Assembly (NCBI RefSeq): GCF_002370355.1
Contig: NZ_AP017929.1
Span: 186,001 to 250,000 of the forward strand
Source of the DNA: Latilactobacillus sakei subsp. sakei DSM 20017 = JCM 1157
GTDB lineage: Bacteria; Bacillota; Bacilli; Lactobacillales; Lactobacillaceae
DNA: 64,000 nt
Direction of reading: 5' to 3'
A model generated the notes under the pieces. That model was not told the origin of the DNA. It made no database searches and saw only the letters and a list, made by a program, of their open reading frames with translations. Both the position numbers and the translations under genes were made by a program. Positions 52,942 to 61,843 of the stretch are shown here, in pieces; the stretch's first letter is position 1, and every line of letters starts with the position of its first letter.

Positions 52942-54756
52942 TTAATTTTCAGATTCGCCACTGAAACCAGCTAACTGACTGGAATAAATTAGGAGTCTTG
53001 TCGCATAACTGGGATGATCATTATTTTCAGCGACCACGGCTTTTAAATCACTCAAGTTATCCGTGATAATACCGTCGACCTCGGTTAATAACAAGCGTTG
53101 CATCACATCAGAATCGTTCACCGTCCATGCATAAACCGCTTGTTTCTTGGCATGTGCTTGATCAATAAAGGCCGTGTTCAAGGTTGTGGCTTCCATCGTA
53201 TAGGCATTGGCCGGCGTTTCTGGAAAACTGATGTTATACGGCAAGATAAAACTAACAAATAAGCGCGGTGCTTGTTTCTTCAATGCCGCTACGACTGGAT
53301 AGCTCAACGAATGGATACGATCGCCATTTTTCAATAGCCGTTGCTGGTAACGTTTGATAAAGTTAGTCATCATCTGTGGGCTATCTTGAGGCGAAACTTT
53401 GATTTCAACCAATAATCGTTGGTGCGCCTTTTCCGCAGCAGTCAGATACTGGTCGAAACTTGGTATTTTTGCTGAATAACCATTCTCGCGAACCGTTAAT
53501 GCCGTCAATTCGGCTAGTGTTAACTCATGAACGGTCCGATTAACGCCGGTTAATTCTTCGAGATTGTTATCGTGCATCACGACGAATTGATGATCCTTCG
53601 TCTCTTGAATATCCATTTCCACATAGTCTGGTTTTTCACGCGCTGTTTTTTGGAGGGCCGGAATCGTATTTTGAACGCCATTGCCGTCATCAACACCCCG
53701 GTGGGAAATCAAAGCTGGTCTGTTGTCCATCGCACCTTCTAAATAAGCATAATCGTATAAGGCGACACCAGCGGCAACTAAAATCAACAATAACATCGCT
53801 GCGCCTTGACGCATTCGTATTCTCAGTGACCGCTGTTTTAAAATCACTTTAACGCGTGTTTCACTCGGCACCAGATAACCTGCCTGTTTTAAGATCAGTT
53901 GTAAAATCATCACAATACTCATCGCTAACAATATCTGACTGATAATTTCTAGGATAAAAAGATTTAAAATTGCTAACAAGAGTGCATAATGCGGTAAATT
54001 TTGATCGTAATATCGTTGTAGATTAAAGAATAGTAGTTGACTTAAAACTCCGACTAGCGTAATTGCAATTGCTAGAACCCCAACCTTAATTAATAGACGC
54101 CAAAACCGACCTCTCGTCGTTTGCCAACATTTTTGCAAGAGTCGAGTTGTCGATAATTTTTTATTGAAGATTGTCTCCGGTAAAAAAGTGATTAAGCGAA
54201 TCGACAGAATCAATGCTAACGTGTAAACCAAAATGATGGGACCCCAAATCTTAGGTGTGGTCCACATATCCTGAATGATAAATGCTGGGATGGTAACTTT
54301 ATTTAGTAAAACAGATTTAAAAATAATCTGCCCAAACGGTAGAATCAGCAGAAAATAACCAATCATAATCAGCATTGTTAAGGGCTTCAGAGTCAATAAG
54401 TCATGCCCGGATTGTTTTAAAAGCTGCCACTGTGATGCTGGCGTCTGTTCCTGAATTCGTTTGATTTGCCGGAATAAAAAAGCCATTTGAATATAGACTA
54501 ACCCGCAAATCAACAGCACCAGCAAAACCAAGCTAATTAAAACGAGCGGGTGTTTAGTCAATACTGAAACGAAGTTCGTGTAGGTCAGATATCCAATCCC
54601 ATTAACCACTAATAAACGGTTTACCCCCCACGTCAGTCCCGGCACAATTAAACTCGTCAAAACAAGATTGATACTCACAACCAATAATACATAGACGCTC
54701 CAATGCCGTCCGAATGCCTGAAAATTCGCTTTTAAGAACCTAAACAATCGTCGCAA
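52942..54756 (-). CDS. Membrane-anchored glycerophosphodiester phosphodiesterase
   Basis: 604 residues. The N-terminal half (about 1-330) has seven or so membrane helices of the GDPD-associated membrane domain. The C-terminal half is the GDPD barrel: catalytic HRG in ALISHRGVDDGN (about 352), then EMDIQ and VVMHDNNLEELTG with the second catalytic His, and EIKVSP. It probably cleaves glycerophosphodiesters from lipids or lipoteichoic acid at the cell surface. The start is TTG at 54756 with GGAGG 7 nt upstream. Confidence 0.9.
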   Translation of the reverse strand: MRRLFRFLKANFQAFGRHWSVYVLLVVSINLVLTSLIVPGLTWGVNRLLVVNGIGYLTYTNFVSVLTKHPLVLISLVLLVLLICGLVYIQMAFLFRQIKRIQEQTPASQWQLLKQSGHDLLTLKPLTMLIMIGYFLLILPFGQIIFKSVLLNKVTIPAFIIQDMWTTPKIWGPIILVYTLALILSIRLITFLPETIFNKKLSTTRLLQKCWQTTRGRFWRLLIKVGVLAIAITLVGVLSQLLFFNLQRYYDQNLPHYALLLAILNLFILEIISQILLAMSIVMILQLILKQAGYLVPSETRVKVILKQRSLRIRMRQGAAMLLLILVAAGVALYDYAYLEGAMDNRPALISHRGVDDGNGVQNTIPALQKTAREKPDYVEMDIQETKDHQFVVMHDNNLEELTGVNRTVHELTLAELTALTVRENGYSAKIPSFDQYLTAAEKAHQRLLVEIKVSPQDSPQMMTNFIKRYQQRLLKNGDRIHSLSYPVVAALKKQAPRLFVSFILPYNISFPETPANAYTMEATTLNTAFIDQAHAKKQAVYAWTVNDSDVMQRLLLTEVDGIITDNLSDLKAVVAENNDHPSYATRLLIYSSQLAGFSGESEN

Positions 54757-54864
54757 GCCTTAACCTCCCCAAAAACCACTCATTTTAGTTTGTCACCTTA
54801 ATTATTATTAGAACCAGTATACCAGATTCAAAGTACCATTCTTCAATCTAGCGCTTATTAGCAA

Positions 54865-54880
54865 TGTCTCACGTGAAACA
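54865..54880. promoter_or_regulatory. parS-like ParB binding site
   Basis: TGTCTCACGTGAAACA differs from the bacterial parS TGTTTCACGTGAAACA at one base. The flanks GCAA...TTGC extend the palindrome. It lies in the intergenic gap between two minus-strand genes. Confidence 0.75.
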
Positions 54881-54894
54881 TTGCGTTGCAAAAT

Positions 54895-54935
54895 AAAAGA
54901 TGATCCGCCGATAATAGAGGGACCATCTTTTTTTA
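54895..54935 (-). terminator. Terminator of the CHAP hydrolase gene
   Basis: AAAAGATG-ATCC and GGACCATCTTTT arms with T-runs on both strands. Confidence 0.8.
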
Positions 54936-54943
54936 ATATTAAA

Positions 54944-56097
54944 TTATTTATGAATATAAGTTAATGATCTCGCGTTAGAAACGGTTTGTGTATTAGGACC
55001 AGCAGGACTACCAAAGCCTAAGCCACCTTGTGAGATTGTAACAGTGTTCTTATCCGCATCATATGATTGGACGTAGGCAACATGCCCATATGAAGGATCT
55101 GCTGCCCATGAACCAACTTTTTGGCCAGCAGCAAAGCTAATAATTGTGCCGGCAGCTGGATTATGATCAACTGTAAAACCAGCGGCTGCAGCCGAAGCGC
55201 CCCATTGGTTCCCATTGCCCCAACTATTACCAGCCCATGGCGCAACAGCTTTAACATACCAAGTACATTGTCCCCAAGCGTAAGCATTACCCGCTGAACT
55301 CGTTGCTTTTTTACCTTCGCCAACCGAACTATCCGTTCCCTTTTCACCTTCAGCAGCTGAGGCAGCTAATTCCTTGAGTTCTTTTTCAGTTTCTGCCTTG
55401 TTTGCTTTGTCATAATCCGCTTTCAAAGCAGTTAATGCTTTTTTATTATCGTTAATTTTTTCGTTAAGTCATTTTGATTCTTAGTTGCCTTGTCCTTTAA
55501 GTCTAACAAGTTTGTTTTTTGCTTTTCTAAATCAGCTTTGTCAGCTTCAAGTTTAGCTTTAGCTTTTTCTTGGTTATCCTTCAAATCGGTTAACTTCGCT
55601 TTAGATTCATTAACATCTGCCAACGCTTCTTTACTTGCTTCGTTTAACTTATTAACGGTAAATGTCCGGGCCACCAAATCCGTTAGGTTGTCTGAATTTA
55701 GAATAAAATCCACATAGACGTTGCCACTAACAGCGTCGCCACTTGTCTTTTGAAGTGAGATTAATTGGCCTTCCAACACAGTTGTCCGCTTAGCCACTTC
55801 TTCCTTAGCTGCGTCAATCTTAGTCGAAAGATTATCAATTTCATCAGTTGCTTCTTTAATTACAGCTTCTTGGGTTGCAATTTTGGCAGAATTATCTTTA
55901 ATTTGTTGATCTAGCTTAATGCCCTCTTCGTTAGCGGCAGCAATCTGTTTTAACAGCGCTTTCGCGTCATCTTGATTTTTTTGAATGGCTTCTTTAGCTG
56001 CGGCTGAAGAGCTCGCAAAGGCCGGTTGCGTTGATGCAATTGTTACCCCTACCAAACTTACTGTCACTGCACTAATAATCGATTTTTTGAATGTCAT
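54944..56097 (-). pseudogene. Secreted CHAP-domain peptidoglycan hydrolase, split by a frameshift
   Basis: One gene in two frames. 56097-55432 encodes a Sec signal peptide (about 1-28, ending AFA) and a long coiled coil (about 30-215) like PcsB/SagA-type hydrolases. It then stops after KKLTIIKKH. 55426-54944, in another frame, continues the coiled coil (ALKADYDKANKAETEKELKEL) and ends with a CHAP domain (AYAWGQCTWYVKAVAPWAG with the catalytic Cys, and SYGHVAYVQSYD with the His). The frames join if one A is missing from the A6 run near 55459-55464 (minus strand ACGAAAAAATT). Intact length would be about 384. Possibly a sequencing error, phase variant or true mutation. Confidence 0.82.
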
Positions 56098-56402
56098 TTT
56101 ATTTTCTCCTATTATTTAAGCCCGTTATCTAATTATACCCATATTATATAGAGATTTTTGTTACAATTCAATGACTTAACCATTAACTTAATTTAACAAG
56201 AATCAATTGCCCACAATGTTATCTATCAACACTATAATCCTTTTATTTAAAAAAATCTCGTCTATTTTAAATTAAAAAATAGCTGTCAGCTCCATTATTC
56301 TAGCATTGACCACCAAATTACCCTAATAATTTGTTTTTAATTTATGTTGCATTTACAATAAAAATATTTTATACTACTATTCAACAAGAGGGAGGCATTA
56401 TT
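56098..56402. other. AT-rich intergenic region between CHAP and MarR genes
   Basis: About 300 nt without a gene. It holds the promoter of the MarR gene (TTGCAT 56347-56352, 17 bp, TATACT 56370-56375) and an inverted repeat CAAATTA-CCCTAA-TAATTTG (56314-56333) upstream of it. I see nothing else structured. Confidence 0.55.
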
Positions 56403-56855
56403 GTGAAAGATATTTTAAGACCGATTGGCGTCATCGCTCGCTCACTAGATTCGATTGCTAATATTGAATTCAAAAAATTCGATTTAACCCGTGGCCAGTA
56501 TCTCTATCTCGTTCGCATTGCGGAAAATCCAGGCATCATTCAAGAGCGCCTGGTCGAACTGATTAAGGTTGACCGCGCTACTGTCACTCGTGCCATTCAA
56601 AAATTAAGCCGTGCCGGGTTAATTACCCGCCAAGCTGATGAGACCAATCTCAAAATCAAACATCTCTATTTAACCCCAGCCGGCCAAGCCATCTATCCCG
56701 AGATTAAACGGGAGAACGATTATTCCAATCAGGTAGCGCTGCAAGGCCTAACAACAGCGGAAACCCAGGTATTACACGAACTATTAACCAAAGTCAGCAC
56801 CAACGTTGCCGCCGACTGGGAACAAGTCAAAAAAGGGCAACAGCGGCCCTATTAA
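56403..56855 (+). CDS. MarR-family transcriptional regulator
   Basis: 150 residues. The winged-helix MarR domain (about 30-100; LTRGQYLYLVRIAENPGIIQERLVELIKVDRATVTRAIQKLSRAGLI...) has flanking dimerisation helices. The start is GTG at 56403, 7 nt after GGGAGG; the frame upstream to 56331 covers the promoter and has no site. A GNAT acetyltransferase gene follows after 19 nt, so both are probably one transcript. The IR at 56314-56333 is a possible autoregulatory operator. Confidence 0.88.
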   Translation: MKDILRPIGVIARSLDSIANIEFKKFDLTRGQYLYLVRIAENPGIIQERLVELIKVDRATVTRAIQKLSRAGLITRQADETNLKIKHLYLTPAGQAIYPEIKRENDYSNQVALQGLTTAETQVLHELLTKVSTNVAADWEQVKKGQQRPY

Positions 56856-56874
56856 ACCATAAAGGAGTTTTACC

Positions 56875-57393
56875 ATGTCAATTGAAAAAGTTACCTCAAA
56901 ACAACTTAAAGCATTACAAACAATCAGTATTCAAACCTTCACCGATACTTTTGGTGCTGATAATTCAGAGCAGGATTTAGCTGACTATCTAGAATCTGCC
57001 TACAGTGATACGCAACTTAGTTCAGAAATCGCTAATCCTAATTCAGCCTTCTACTTTATTAAACACAACGGCAATATCGCGGGATACCTTAAATTAAACA
57101 GTAACGATGCCCAAACCGAAAATCCTAATCCTGATTCAATGGAAGTTGAACGCATCTATATCCTACCAACATTTAAACGACTTGGTCTTGGCACACAACT
57201 CATCGAATACGCCATCAAAATGGCGCAAGAGGCCCATAAAGCCCATATTTGGCTCGGCGTTTGGGAACACAACACTGCCGCACTCGCCTTTTATACCAAG
57301 TTAGGCTTTAAGCAAATTGGCGGTCATATCTTCCAACTCGGTGACGATGCGCAACGCGATTTGATTATGCAAAAGGATTTAAACCTTCATTAA
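56875..57393 (+). CDS. GNAT-family N-acetyltransferase
   Basis: 172 residues. The GNAT fold has AGYLKLN (beta4), MEVERIYILPTFKRLGLGTQLIEYAIKMA (acetyl-CoA loop, R/Q-x-x-G-x-G/A as KRLGLG) and IWLGVWEHNTAALAFYTKLGFKQIG. It resembles the polyamine/protein acetyltransferase group (PaiA-like), but the substrate is unknown. Co-transcribed with the MarR gene upstream (19-nt gap, AAAGGAG site). A terminator lies at 57412-57445. Confidence 0.88.
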   Translation: MSIEKVTSKQLKALQTISIQTFTDTFGADNSEQDLADYLESAYSDTQLSSEIANPNSAFYFIKHNGNIAGYLKLNSNDAQTENPNPDSMEVERIYILPTFKRLGLGTQLIEYAIKMAQEAHKAHIWLGVWEHNTAALAFYTKLGFKQIGGHIFQLGDDAQRDLIMQKDLNLH

Positions 57394-57411
57394 TATTGGT
57401 TATCTGTTAAC

Positions 57412-57445
57412 AAAAAGAGGCGACCTATCAAGGTCGCCTCTTTTT
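57412..57445. terminator. Bidirectional terminator (GNAT / MerR genes)
   Basis: AAAAAGAGGCGACCT and AGGTCGCCTCTTTTT arms (15 bp) with a 4-nt loop. Confidence 0.93.
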
Positions 57446-57447
57446 AA

Positions 57448-57873
57448 TTACTTATTCTGATGAGCACGTTCGTATTCCGTATCACAATCCGCCGTAAAAA
57501 TAGCCTCTGTCCCGGCCTCACTGGCTTTTGTGTAATACCATTCTTTATGATCTAGCTTCGTTAATTCTGCTTGCAGCGATTCAATCTCACTGGCCAACAT
57601 TTGTCGCCGTTGTTGAATAAGCGCCAAACGTTGGTCCAATGTTTCATCGCCTGCAGTTCGCCAATCGATATATTGCTTAATGTCTTTCAACTGCATGCCC
57701 GTTTTTTTCAAACATTCAATATCACATAAACAATCCAAATCAGCTTGCCGGAATTCACGCCGACCAGCGGGGCTGCGTTTAATAAACGGTAACAGTCCTT
57801 GTTCTTCATAATACCGTAGTGTCGGAATGCTTAAATCATACTGTTGAGCGACTTCGCCAATTGATAATGCCAT
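57448..57873 (-). CDS. MerR-family regulator
   Basis: 141 residues. The N-terminal MerR domain (about 1-75; SIGEVAQQYDLSIPTLRYYEEQGLLPFIKRSPAGRREF) is followed by a coiled coil (about 80-115). It resembles the AdhR/YyaN branch that responds to aldehydes or other electrophiles, with one Cys in the linker (LDCLCDIECLKKTG has several). It is the second gene of an operon with the aldo/keto reductase (21-nt gap). The operon promoter has a typical MerR 19-bp spacer and palindrome, so it probably activates its own operon. Confidence 0.9.
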   Translation of the reverse strand: MALSIGEVAQQYDLSIPTLRYYEEQGLLPFIKRSPAGRREFRQADLDCLCDIECLKKTGMQLKDIKQYIDWRTAGDETLDQRLALIQQRRQMLASEIESLQAELTKLDHKEWYYTKASEAGTEAIFTADCDTEYERAHQNK

Positions 57874-57894
57874 ATTAACCTTCCTTGCGCTTGA

Positions 57895-58755
57895 TTAAAA
57901 ATCAACCTCATCTGGCACCATGCATTGACCGCCTAAGTTTTCCAAGGCACTAATTTGGGTCATTTCAGCATCTGTTAGTTCAAAATCAAAGATGTCAGTA
58001 TTTTGCGCCATACGTTCTTGATGGGTTGACTTAGGTAATGGTAACACACCTTGTTGAATCCCCCAACGAAGACAAACTTGCGCTGCTGTTTTACCGTGCT
58101 TCGTCGCAATTGCCGCAATCGTTTCATTAGAAAGAGCACTTGCTTCACCAAGTGGTGCCCAAGCTTCAACTAAAATGTCATGCGCTTGATTATAACGCAC
58201 AGCTTCTGCTTGTGGCCAGCCTGGATGCACTTCAATTTGATCAACCATTGGTTTGATTACAGCAGTCTTCATGAGTTCATCTAAATGATGGGGCATAAAG
58301 TTAGAAACACCAATTGCACGAATTTTGCCTTCATTATATAGATCTTCCATCGCCCGCCAAGTTTCAGCGTTTAATTCGGCCGCTTTAGCTCCAAATTGTT
58401 TGGTATTTGCTGGCCAATGAATCAAATATAAATCTAAATAATCAACACCTAATGTCGCAATTGTTTTCGCAAATGCAGCCTTAGTAGCGTCATAGCCACG
58501 TTCCGTATTCCATAACTTACTTGTCACAAAGATATCTTCACGAGCAATATCACTTTCTTTCAAAGCATCACCGACACCTTGTTCGTTACCATAAACGGCA
58601 GCTGTATCGATATGCCGATAGCCAACTGATAAAGCTTCTAAAACCGCTTTTTTCGTTTCTTCGTTAGGTGTTTGGTATGTGCCATAACCTAATCCTGGAA
58701 TTGTAACACCGTTGCTTAAGGTCATTGGGGCCGTTAAGGCAGATAATTTTTGCAT
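57895..58755 (-). CDS. Aldo/keto reductase (AKR5-type, 2,5-diketogluconate reductase-like)
   Basis: 286 residues. The catalytic Asp/Tyr are in YRHIDTAAVYGNEQGVG, the Lys in IFVTSKLWNTERGY and the His in YLIHWP. The cofactor site is LPLPKSTHQERMAQN. It would reduce aldehydes or ketones (for example methylglyoxal or diketones) with NADPH. It is the first gene of an operon with a MerR regulator. The promoter with a MerR-type operator (58788-58818) suggests induction by reactive carbonyls. Confidence 0.92.
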   Translation of the reverse strand: MQKLSALTAPMTLSNGVTIPGLGYGTYQTPNEETKKAVLEALSVGYRHIDTAAVYGNEQGVGDALKESDIAREDIFVTSKLWNTERGYDATKAAFAKTIATLGVDYLDLYLIHWPANTKQFGAKAAELNAETWRAMEDLYNEGKIRAIGVSNFMPHHLDELMKTAVIKPMVDQIEVHPGWPQAEAVRYNQAHDILVEAWAPLGEASALSNETIAAIATKHGKTAAQVCLRWGIQQGVLPLPKSTHQERMAQNTDIFDFELTDAEMTQISALENLGGQCMVPDEVDF

Positions 58756-58787
58756 TTAAAAGTCTCCTTTTTCTAATCGATAAGACT

Positions 58788-58818
58788 ACTTTACAACCTC
58801 AAGCTGACTTGAGGTCAA
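58788..58818 (-). promoter_or_regulatory. MerR-type promoter/operator of the AKR-merR operon
   Basis: -35 TTGACC and -10 TAAAGT are 19 bp apart on the minus strand. Inside the spacer ACCTCAAG-4 nt-CTTGAGGT (58796-58815) is a perfect 8-bp inverted repeat, the classic MerR activator layout. Confidence 0.82.
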
Positions 58819-58846
58819 GCACTTTTACCCGTTAAATTTAAATTAA

Positions 58847-59602
58847 CTACCGTTTAGTAATGATCTCTTGTTTCTTCTGAAGACTATTTTGAATTAATGC
58901 TTGATAAGTCTTTTGGCGTTGCTTCAAATACGCTTTAAAATACGCCTTCTTAGCACTCGTTAACCGTGGTTGATCAGCAATCAATTCACCTGCTAGATTA
59001 ACTTGAACACTACCTTGATACTTTAGTTTGGCATCATTTGACTTCGAAAAGACGACGGTAATATGCTGACTATCTAAAACATCAACAACGTGTTTGTTTT
59101 GGCGTGCAATCACGTTGACTTTATATTCCTCAAATGGAATTGGATTTAAGCCTGCTGGAACAATATAGGTCCAATATGAAGCACCCTTACTTTTAATTTC
59201 ATAAGCATTTCTTTTAGCTTCAGAAATTCCATTAGGCATTAATTGCCAGCCATAATGGCTTAAATTCTCCCGATACCGTTGTTCCAATTGGTTTAAACGT
59301 CGGTTACTAATCACCAATCCTAATAAAATAACTGCAATCATCGTCAAGACGATTTTATAATACTTGTTCATGTGCATCCGTTTCGAAACTTCTTTGGTCA
59401 TGACACTGTCCTCCCGTAATAATTTATCAAGAGAAATAGTAAATAAATCACTAATCGCCACAATCGTTTCTAAATCGGGGTAGTTTCGCCCAACTTCCCA
59501 GTTTGAGACTGTTGAACGTGATACATTCAACAGCTGGGCTAAGTATTCTTGGGTCCATTCTCGTTTCAATCTATTTTGTTTGATTTGGTGACCAATGTTC
59601 AT
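58847..59602 (-). CDS. Membrane-bound XRE-family regulator
   Basis: 251 residues. The N-terminal Cro/C1-type HTH (about 5-60; IKQNRLKREWTQEYLAQLLNVSRSTVSNWEVGRNYPDL) is followed by one membrane helix (about 82-100; IVLTMIAVILLGLVISN) and a C-terminal region of about 150 residues, probably outside the cell. This HTH-TM layout suggests a one-component transmembrane regulator. The target is unknown. It is divergent from the small-ORF/oleate hydratase genes across a 319-bp gap. AGGAGG precedes the ATG. Confidence 0.85.
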   Translation of the reverse strand: MNIGHQIKQNRLKREWTQEYLAQLLNVSRSTVSNWEVGRNYPDLETIVAISDLFTISLDKLLREDSVMTKEVSKRMHMNKYYKIVLTMIAVILLGLVISNRRLNQLEQRYRENLSHYGWQLMPNGISEAKRNAYEIKSKGASYWTYIVPAGLNPIPFEEYKVNVIARQNKHVVDVLDSQHITVVFSKSNDAKLKYQGSVQVNLAGELIADQPRLTSAKKAYFKAYLKQRQKTYQALIQNSLQKKQEIITKR

Positions 59603-59921
59603 ACTATTCCTCCTGTCACTACGAGTATCATTTAATAACCATTGATTGCCTAGCTATTATCTCACACCCCGCTTCAATAAACGCGCGACATTCTCTAGCA
59701 TCCTTATTTGGCGCTTTATTTTGACAAACCTTTCATTTCCCAGGAAATAATTAACAGCGACTTAACCTAAACTTAATTAGTCCCCTTTTCCCTTATTTAA
59801 TAGGGCATTTGGCCTTATTAAATCCTTATCAGCATTTCTGTAAGGGTTTTACCTTTTTGTTTTTTTCAATTCGCAGTATAATATAGATATCCAAGGTAGT
59901 TAATGGAAGGGAGCGAATATC
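59603..59921. promoter_or_regulatory. Divergent intergenic region upstream of oleate hydratase
   Basis: 319 nt. It holds an inverted repeat ATTTAATAGGGC-5-GCCTTATTAAAT (59795-59823, one G-U pair), then a -10 TATAAT at 59877-59882 with only a T-rich -35. The hairpin is a candidate operator for fatty-acid or membrane-stress control of the downstream genes. Confidence 0.5.
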
Positions 59922-60050
59922 ATGAAGAAATTCTTATTAGGCAGTCTTGTACTTGCAGGGATCACAGTCACCGGTGCTTGCTTAGTTGCTAAAAAAATGG
60001 AACTATTTAGAGATGATTCAGTTGATTACGAAAAGTTTGAAAGTCGTTAA
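59922..60050 (+). CDS. 42-residue membrane-associated small protein
   Basis: ATG at 59922 with GGGAG 8 nt upstream, stop at 60048-60050. The product begins MKKFLLGSLVLAGITVTGAC, one hydrophobic helix of signal-anchor type, followed by LVAKKMELFRDDSVDYEKFESR, a charged tail. A TGAC-like context gives a weak lipobox (VTGAC). It lies 40 nt before the oleate hydratase ATG on the same strand, with no terminator between, so it is probably co-transcribed. I do not recognise the family. Confidence 0.6.
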   Translation: MKKFLLGSLVLAGITVTGACLVAKKMELFRDDSVDYEKFESR

Positions 60051-60090
60051 TCGCTAGTAATTTCTAAACTGAATCTAGGAGGTTTTTCAT

Positions 60091-61785
60091 ATGATCAAGA
60101 AAAAAGCAATCATGATTGGCGCTGGCCTTTCAAACATGGCCGCAGCAGTCTATTTAATTCAAGAAGGCGGTTGGTCTGGTGATGCTATTACATTCTACTC
60201 ATTAGATGACCATGGTTCAAACGATGGTGCACCTGTTTCCGAAACAACCGATGAATACTGGAACAAGAAACATCCACTAGAAAATACTAAAGGTTACGTT
60301 GCCCGTGGTGGCCGGATGCTTAATTACCGGACTTACGTCGATTTAATGGATCTTTTAGGTCGGATTCCTTCAGCAACTGAACCTAATATGACAGCTGAAG
60401 AAGATACCCGTTCATTCGACGCGCAACACCGCACGTTCGACAAGGCCCGTTTATTGGAAGGTAGCAAAGGTATTTTGGATGCTGGTCACCTCGGCTTCAA
60501 TAATAAAGATCGGTTATTAATGACCAAATTAATTATGATGCCCGACTCTGAAGAAGAAAAACTAGACAATGTTTCAATTGCCGAATACTTCAAGGATGAT
60601 CCACATATGTTCCAAACTAACTTCTGGTACATGTGGGAAACAACCTTTGCTTTCAGAACACAAAGTTCCGCACAAGAATTACGCCGGTATATGCACCAAA
60701 TGATTTATGAATTCACACAGATTGAACACTTAGTCGGTGTTAACCGGACACGTTACAATCAATACGAAAGTATCATGTTACCTCTTATTAACTACTTAAA
60801 AGATCAAGGTTGCCGCATCATTCTCAACCGTCGAATCACTGATTTAGACTTTAAAGAGACTCAGATGACCGATGAAATCACGGTTACTGGTATGACGATG
60901 ACCAATACTGAAACAGATGAAGTTGAACACATCACGGTTGATGACGATACTGCTGTTATCTTCACGAACGGTTCAATCACTGATTCTGCAACACTTGGTG
61001 ATTACAACACACCAGCTCCTGAAAATATGGATTACGGTGCTGCTGCCGGTTTGTGGAAACAAATTGCTTCTAAATTCTACAACCTCGGTAATGCCGATAA
61101 ATTCTTCGCTGACCGCAATGCCAGTGAATGGGTCAGCTTTACTTTAACGACTAAAAACCATATTTTATTAAACGAAATCGAACGCATTACCACTCAAATT
61201 CCAGGGAATGCCTTAAACTCATTCCTATCAACGAAACCAATCACACCACTTGGTCAAAAAGATGTTAATATGTCGATTGTTGTTCACCATCAACCTCACT
61301 TCACAACTCAAAAACCAAATGAAGCGGTTATCTGGGGTTACTTCCTCTATCCACGTCGGAGTGGTGAATTCGTGGACAAACCTTACATCGAAATGACTGG
61401 TAAGGAAATGCTACAAGAATTGATTGGTCAATTAGCTAAGGTCGACCCTGGTCCAATCAATATCCGCGAAAAGGAAGCCGAAATTATGGACAGTGTCATC
61501 AACAACATCCCTGTCTATATGCCATATGCTTCAGCACTCTTCAACAATCGTGCCAAGACAGATCGTCCAGAGGTCATTCCTGAACATTCAACCAACTTAG
61601 CCTTCACTGGTGAATTTGTTGAACAACCTTATCAGATGATTTTCACTGAACAAAGTGCTGTTCGTTCTGGCGAAATTGCAGCTTACCACTTTGCTGGGAT
61701 TCCAATGGCGAAATTAGTCGACACACCACGTTACGATCGTGATATCAAGACATTGATGCGCGCTACTAAGAAAATGTTTGAATAA
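60091..61785 (+). CDS. ohyA: Oleate hydratase (FAD-dependent; MCRA family)
   Basis: 564 residues. The N-terminal FAD fold is KAIMIGAGLSNMAAAVYLI, followed by FYSLDDHGSNDGAP, GYVARGGRMLNYRTYVDLMDLLG and the C-terminal FTGEFVEQPYQMIFTEQSAVRSGEIAAYHFAG, all characteristic of the myosin-cross-reactive-antigen family. It hydrates the cis-9 double bond of unsaturated fatty acids to 10-hydroxy fatty acids, a detoxification of host or food lipids. AGGAGG precedes the ATG. Terminator at 61790-61831. Confidence 0.95.
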   Translation: MIKKKAIMIGAGLSNMAAAVYLIQEGGWSGDAITFYSLDDHGSNDGAPVSETTDEYWNKKHPLENTKGYVARGGRMLNYRTYVDLMDLLGRIPSATEPNMTAEEDTRSFDAQHRTFDKARLLEGSKGILDAGHLGFNNKDRLLMTKLIMMPDSEEEKLDNVSIAEYFKDDPHMFQTNFWYMWETTFAFRTQSSAQELRRYMHQMIYEFTQIEHLVGVNRTRYNQYESIMLPLINYLKDQGCRIILNRRITDLDFKETQMTDEITVTGMTMTNTETDEVEHITVDDDTAVIFTNGSITDSATLGDYNTPAPENMDYGAAAGLWKQIASKFYNLGNADKFFADRNASEWVSFTLTTKNHILLNEIERITTQIPGNALNSFLSTKPITPLGQKDVNMSIVVHHQPHFTTQKPNEAVIWGYFLYPRRSGEFVDKPYIEMTGKEMLQELIGQLAKVDPGPINIREKEAEIMDSVINNIPVYMPYASALFNNRAKTDRPEVIPEHSTNLAFTGEFVEQPYQMIFTEQSAVRSGEIAAYHFAGIPMAKLVDTPRYDRDIKTLMRATKKMFE

Positions 61786-61789
61786 TTAT

Positions 61790-61831
61790 AAAAAAAGAGC
61801 CGTTCAGATTTTAATCTGAACGGCTCTTTTT
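61790..61831. terminator. Bidirectional terminator (oleate hydratase / antiporter)
   Basis: AAAAAGAGCCGTTCAGATT and AATCTGAACGGCTCTTTTT arms. Confidence 0.93.
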
Positions 61832-61843
61832 AGTTACTATTGA

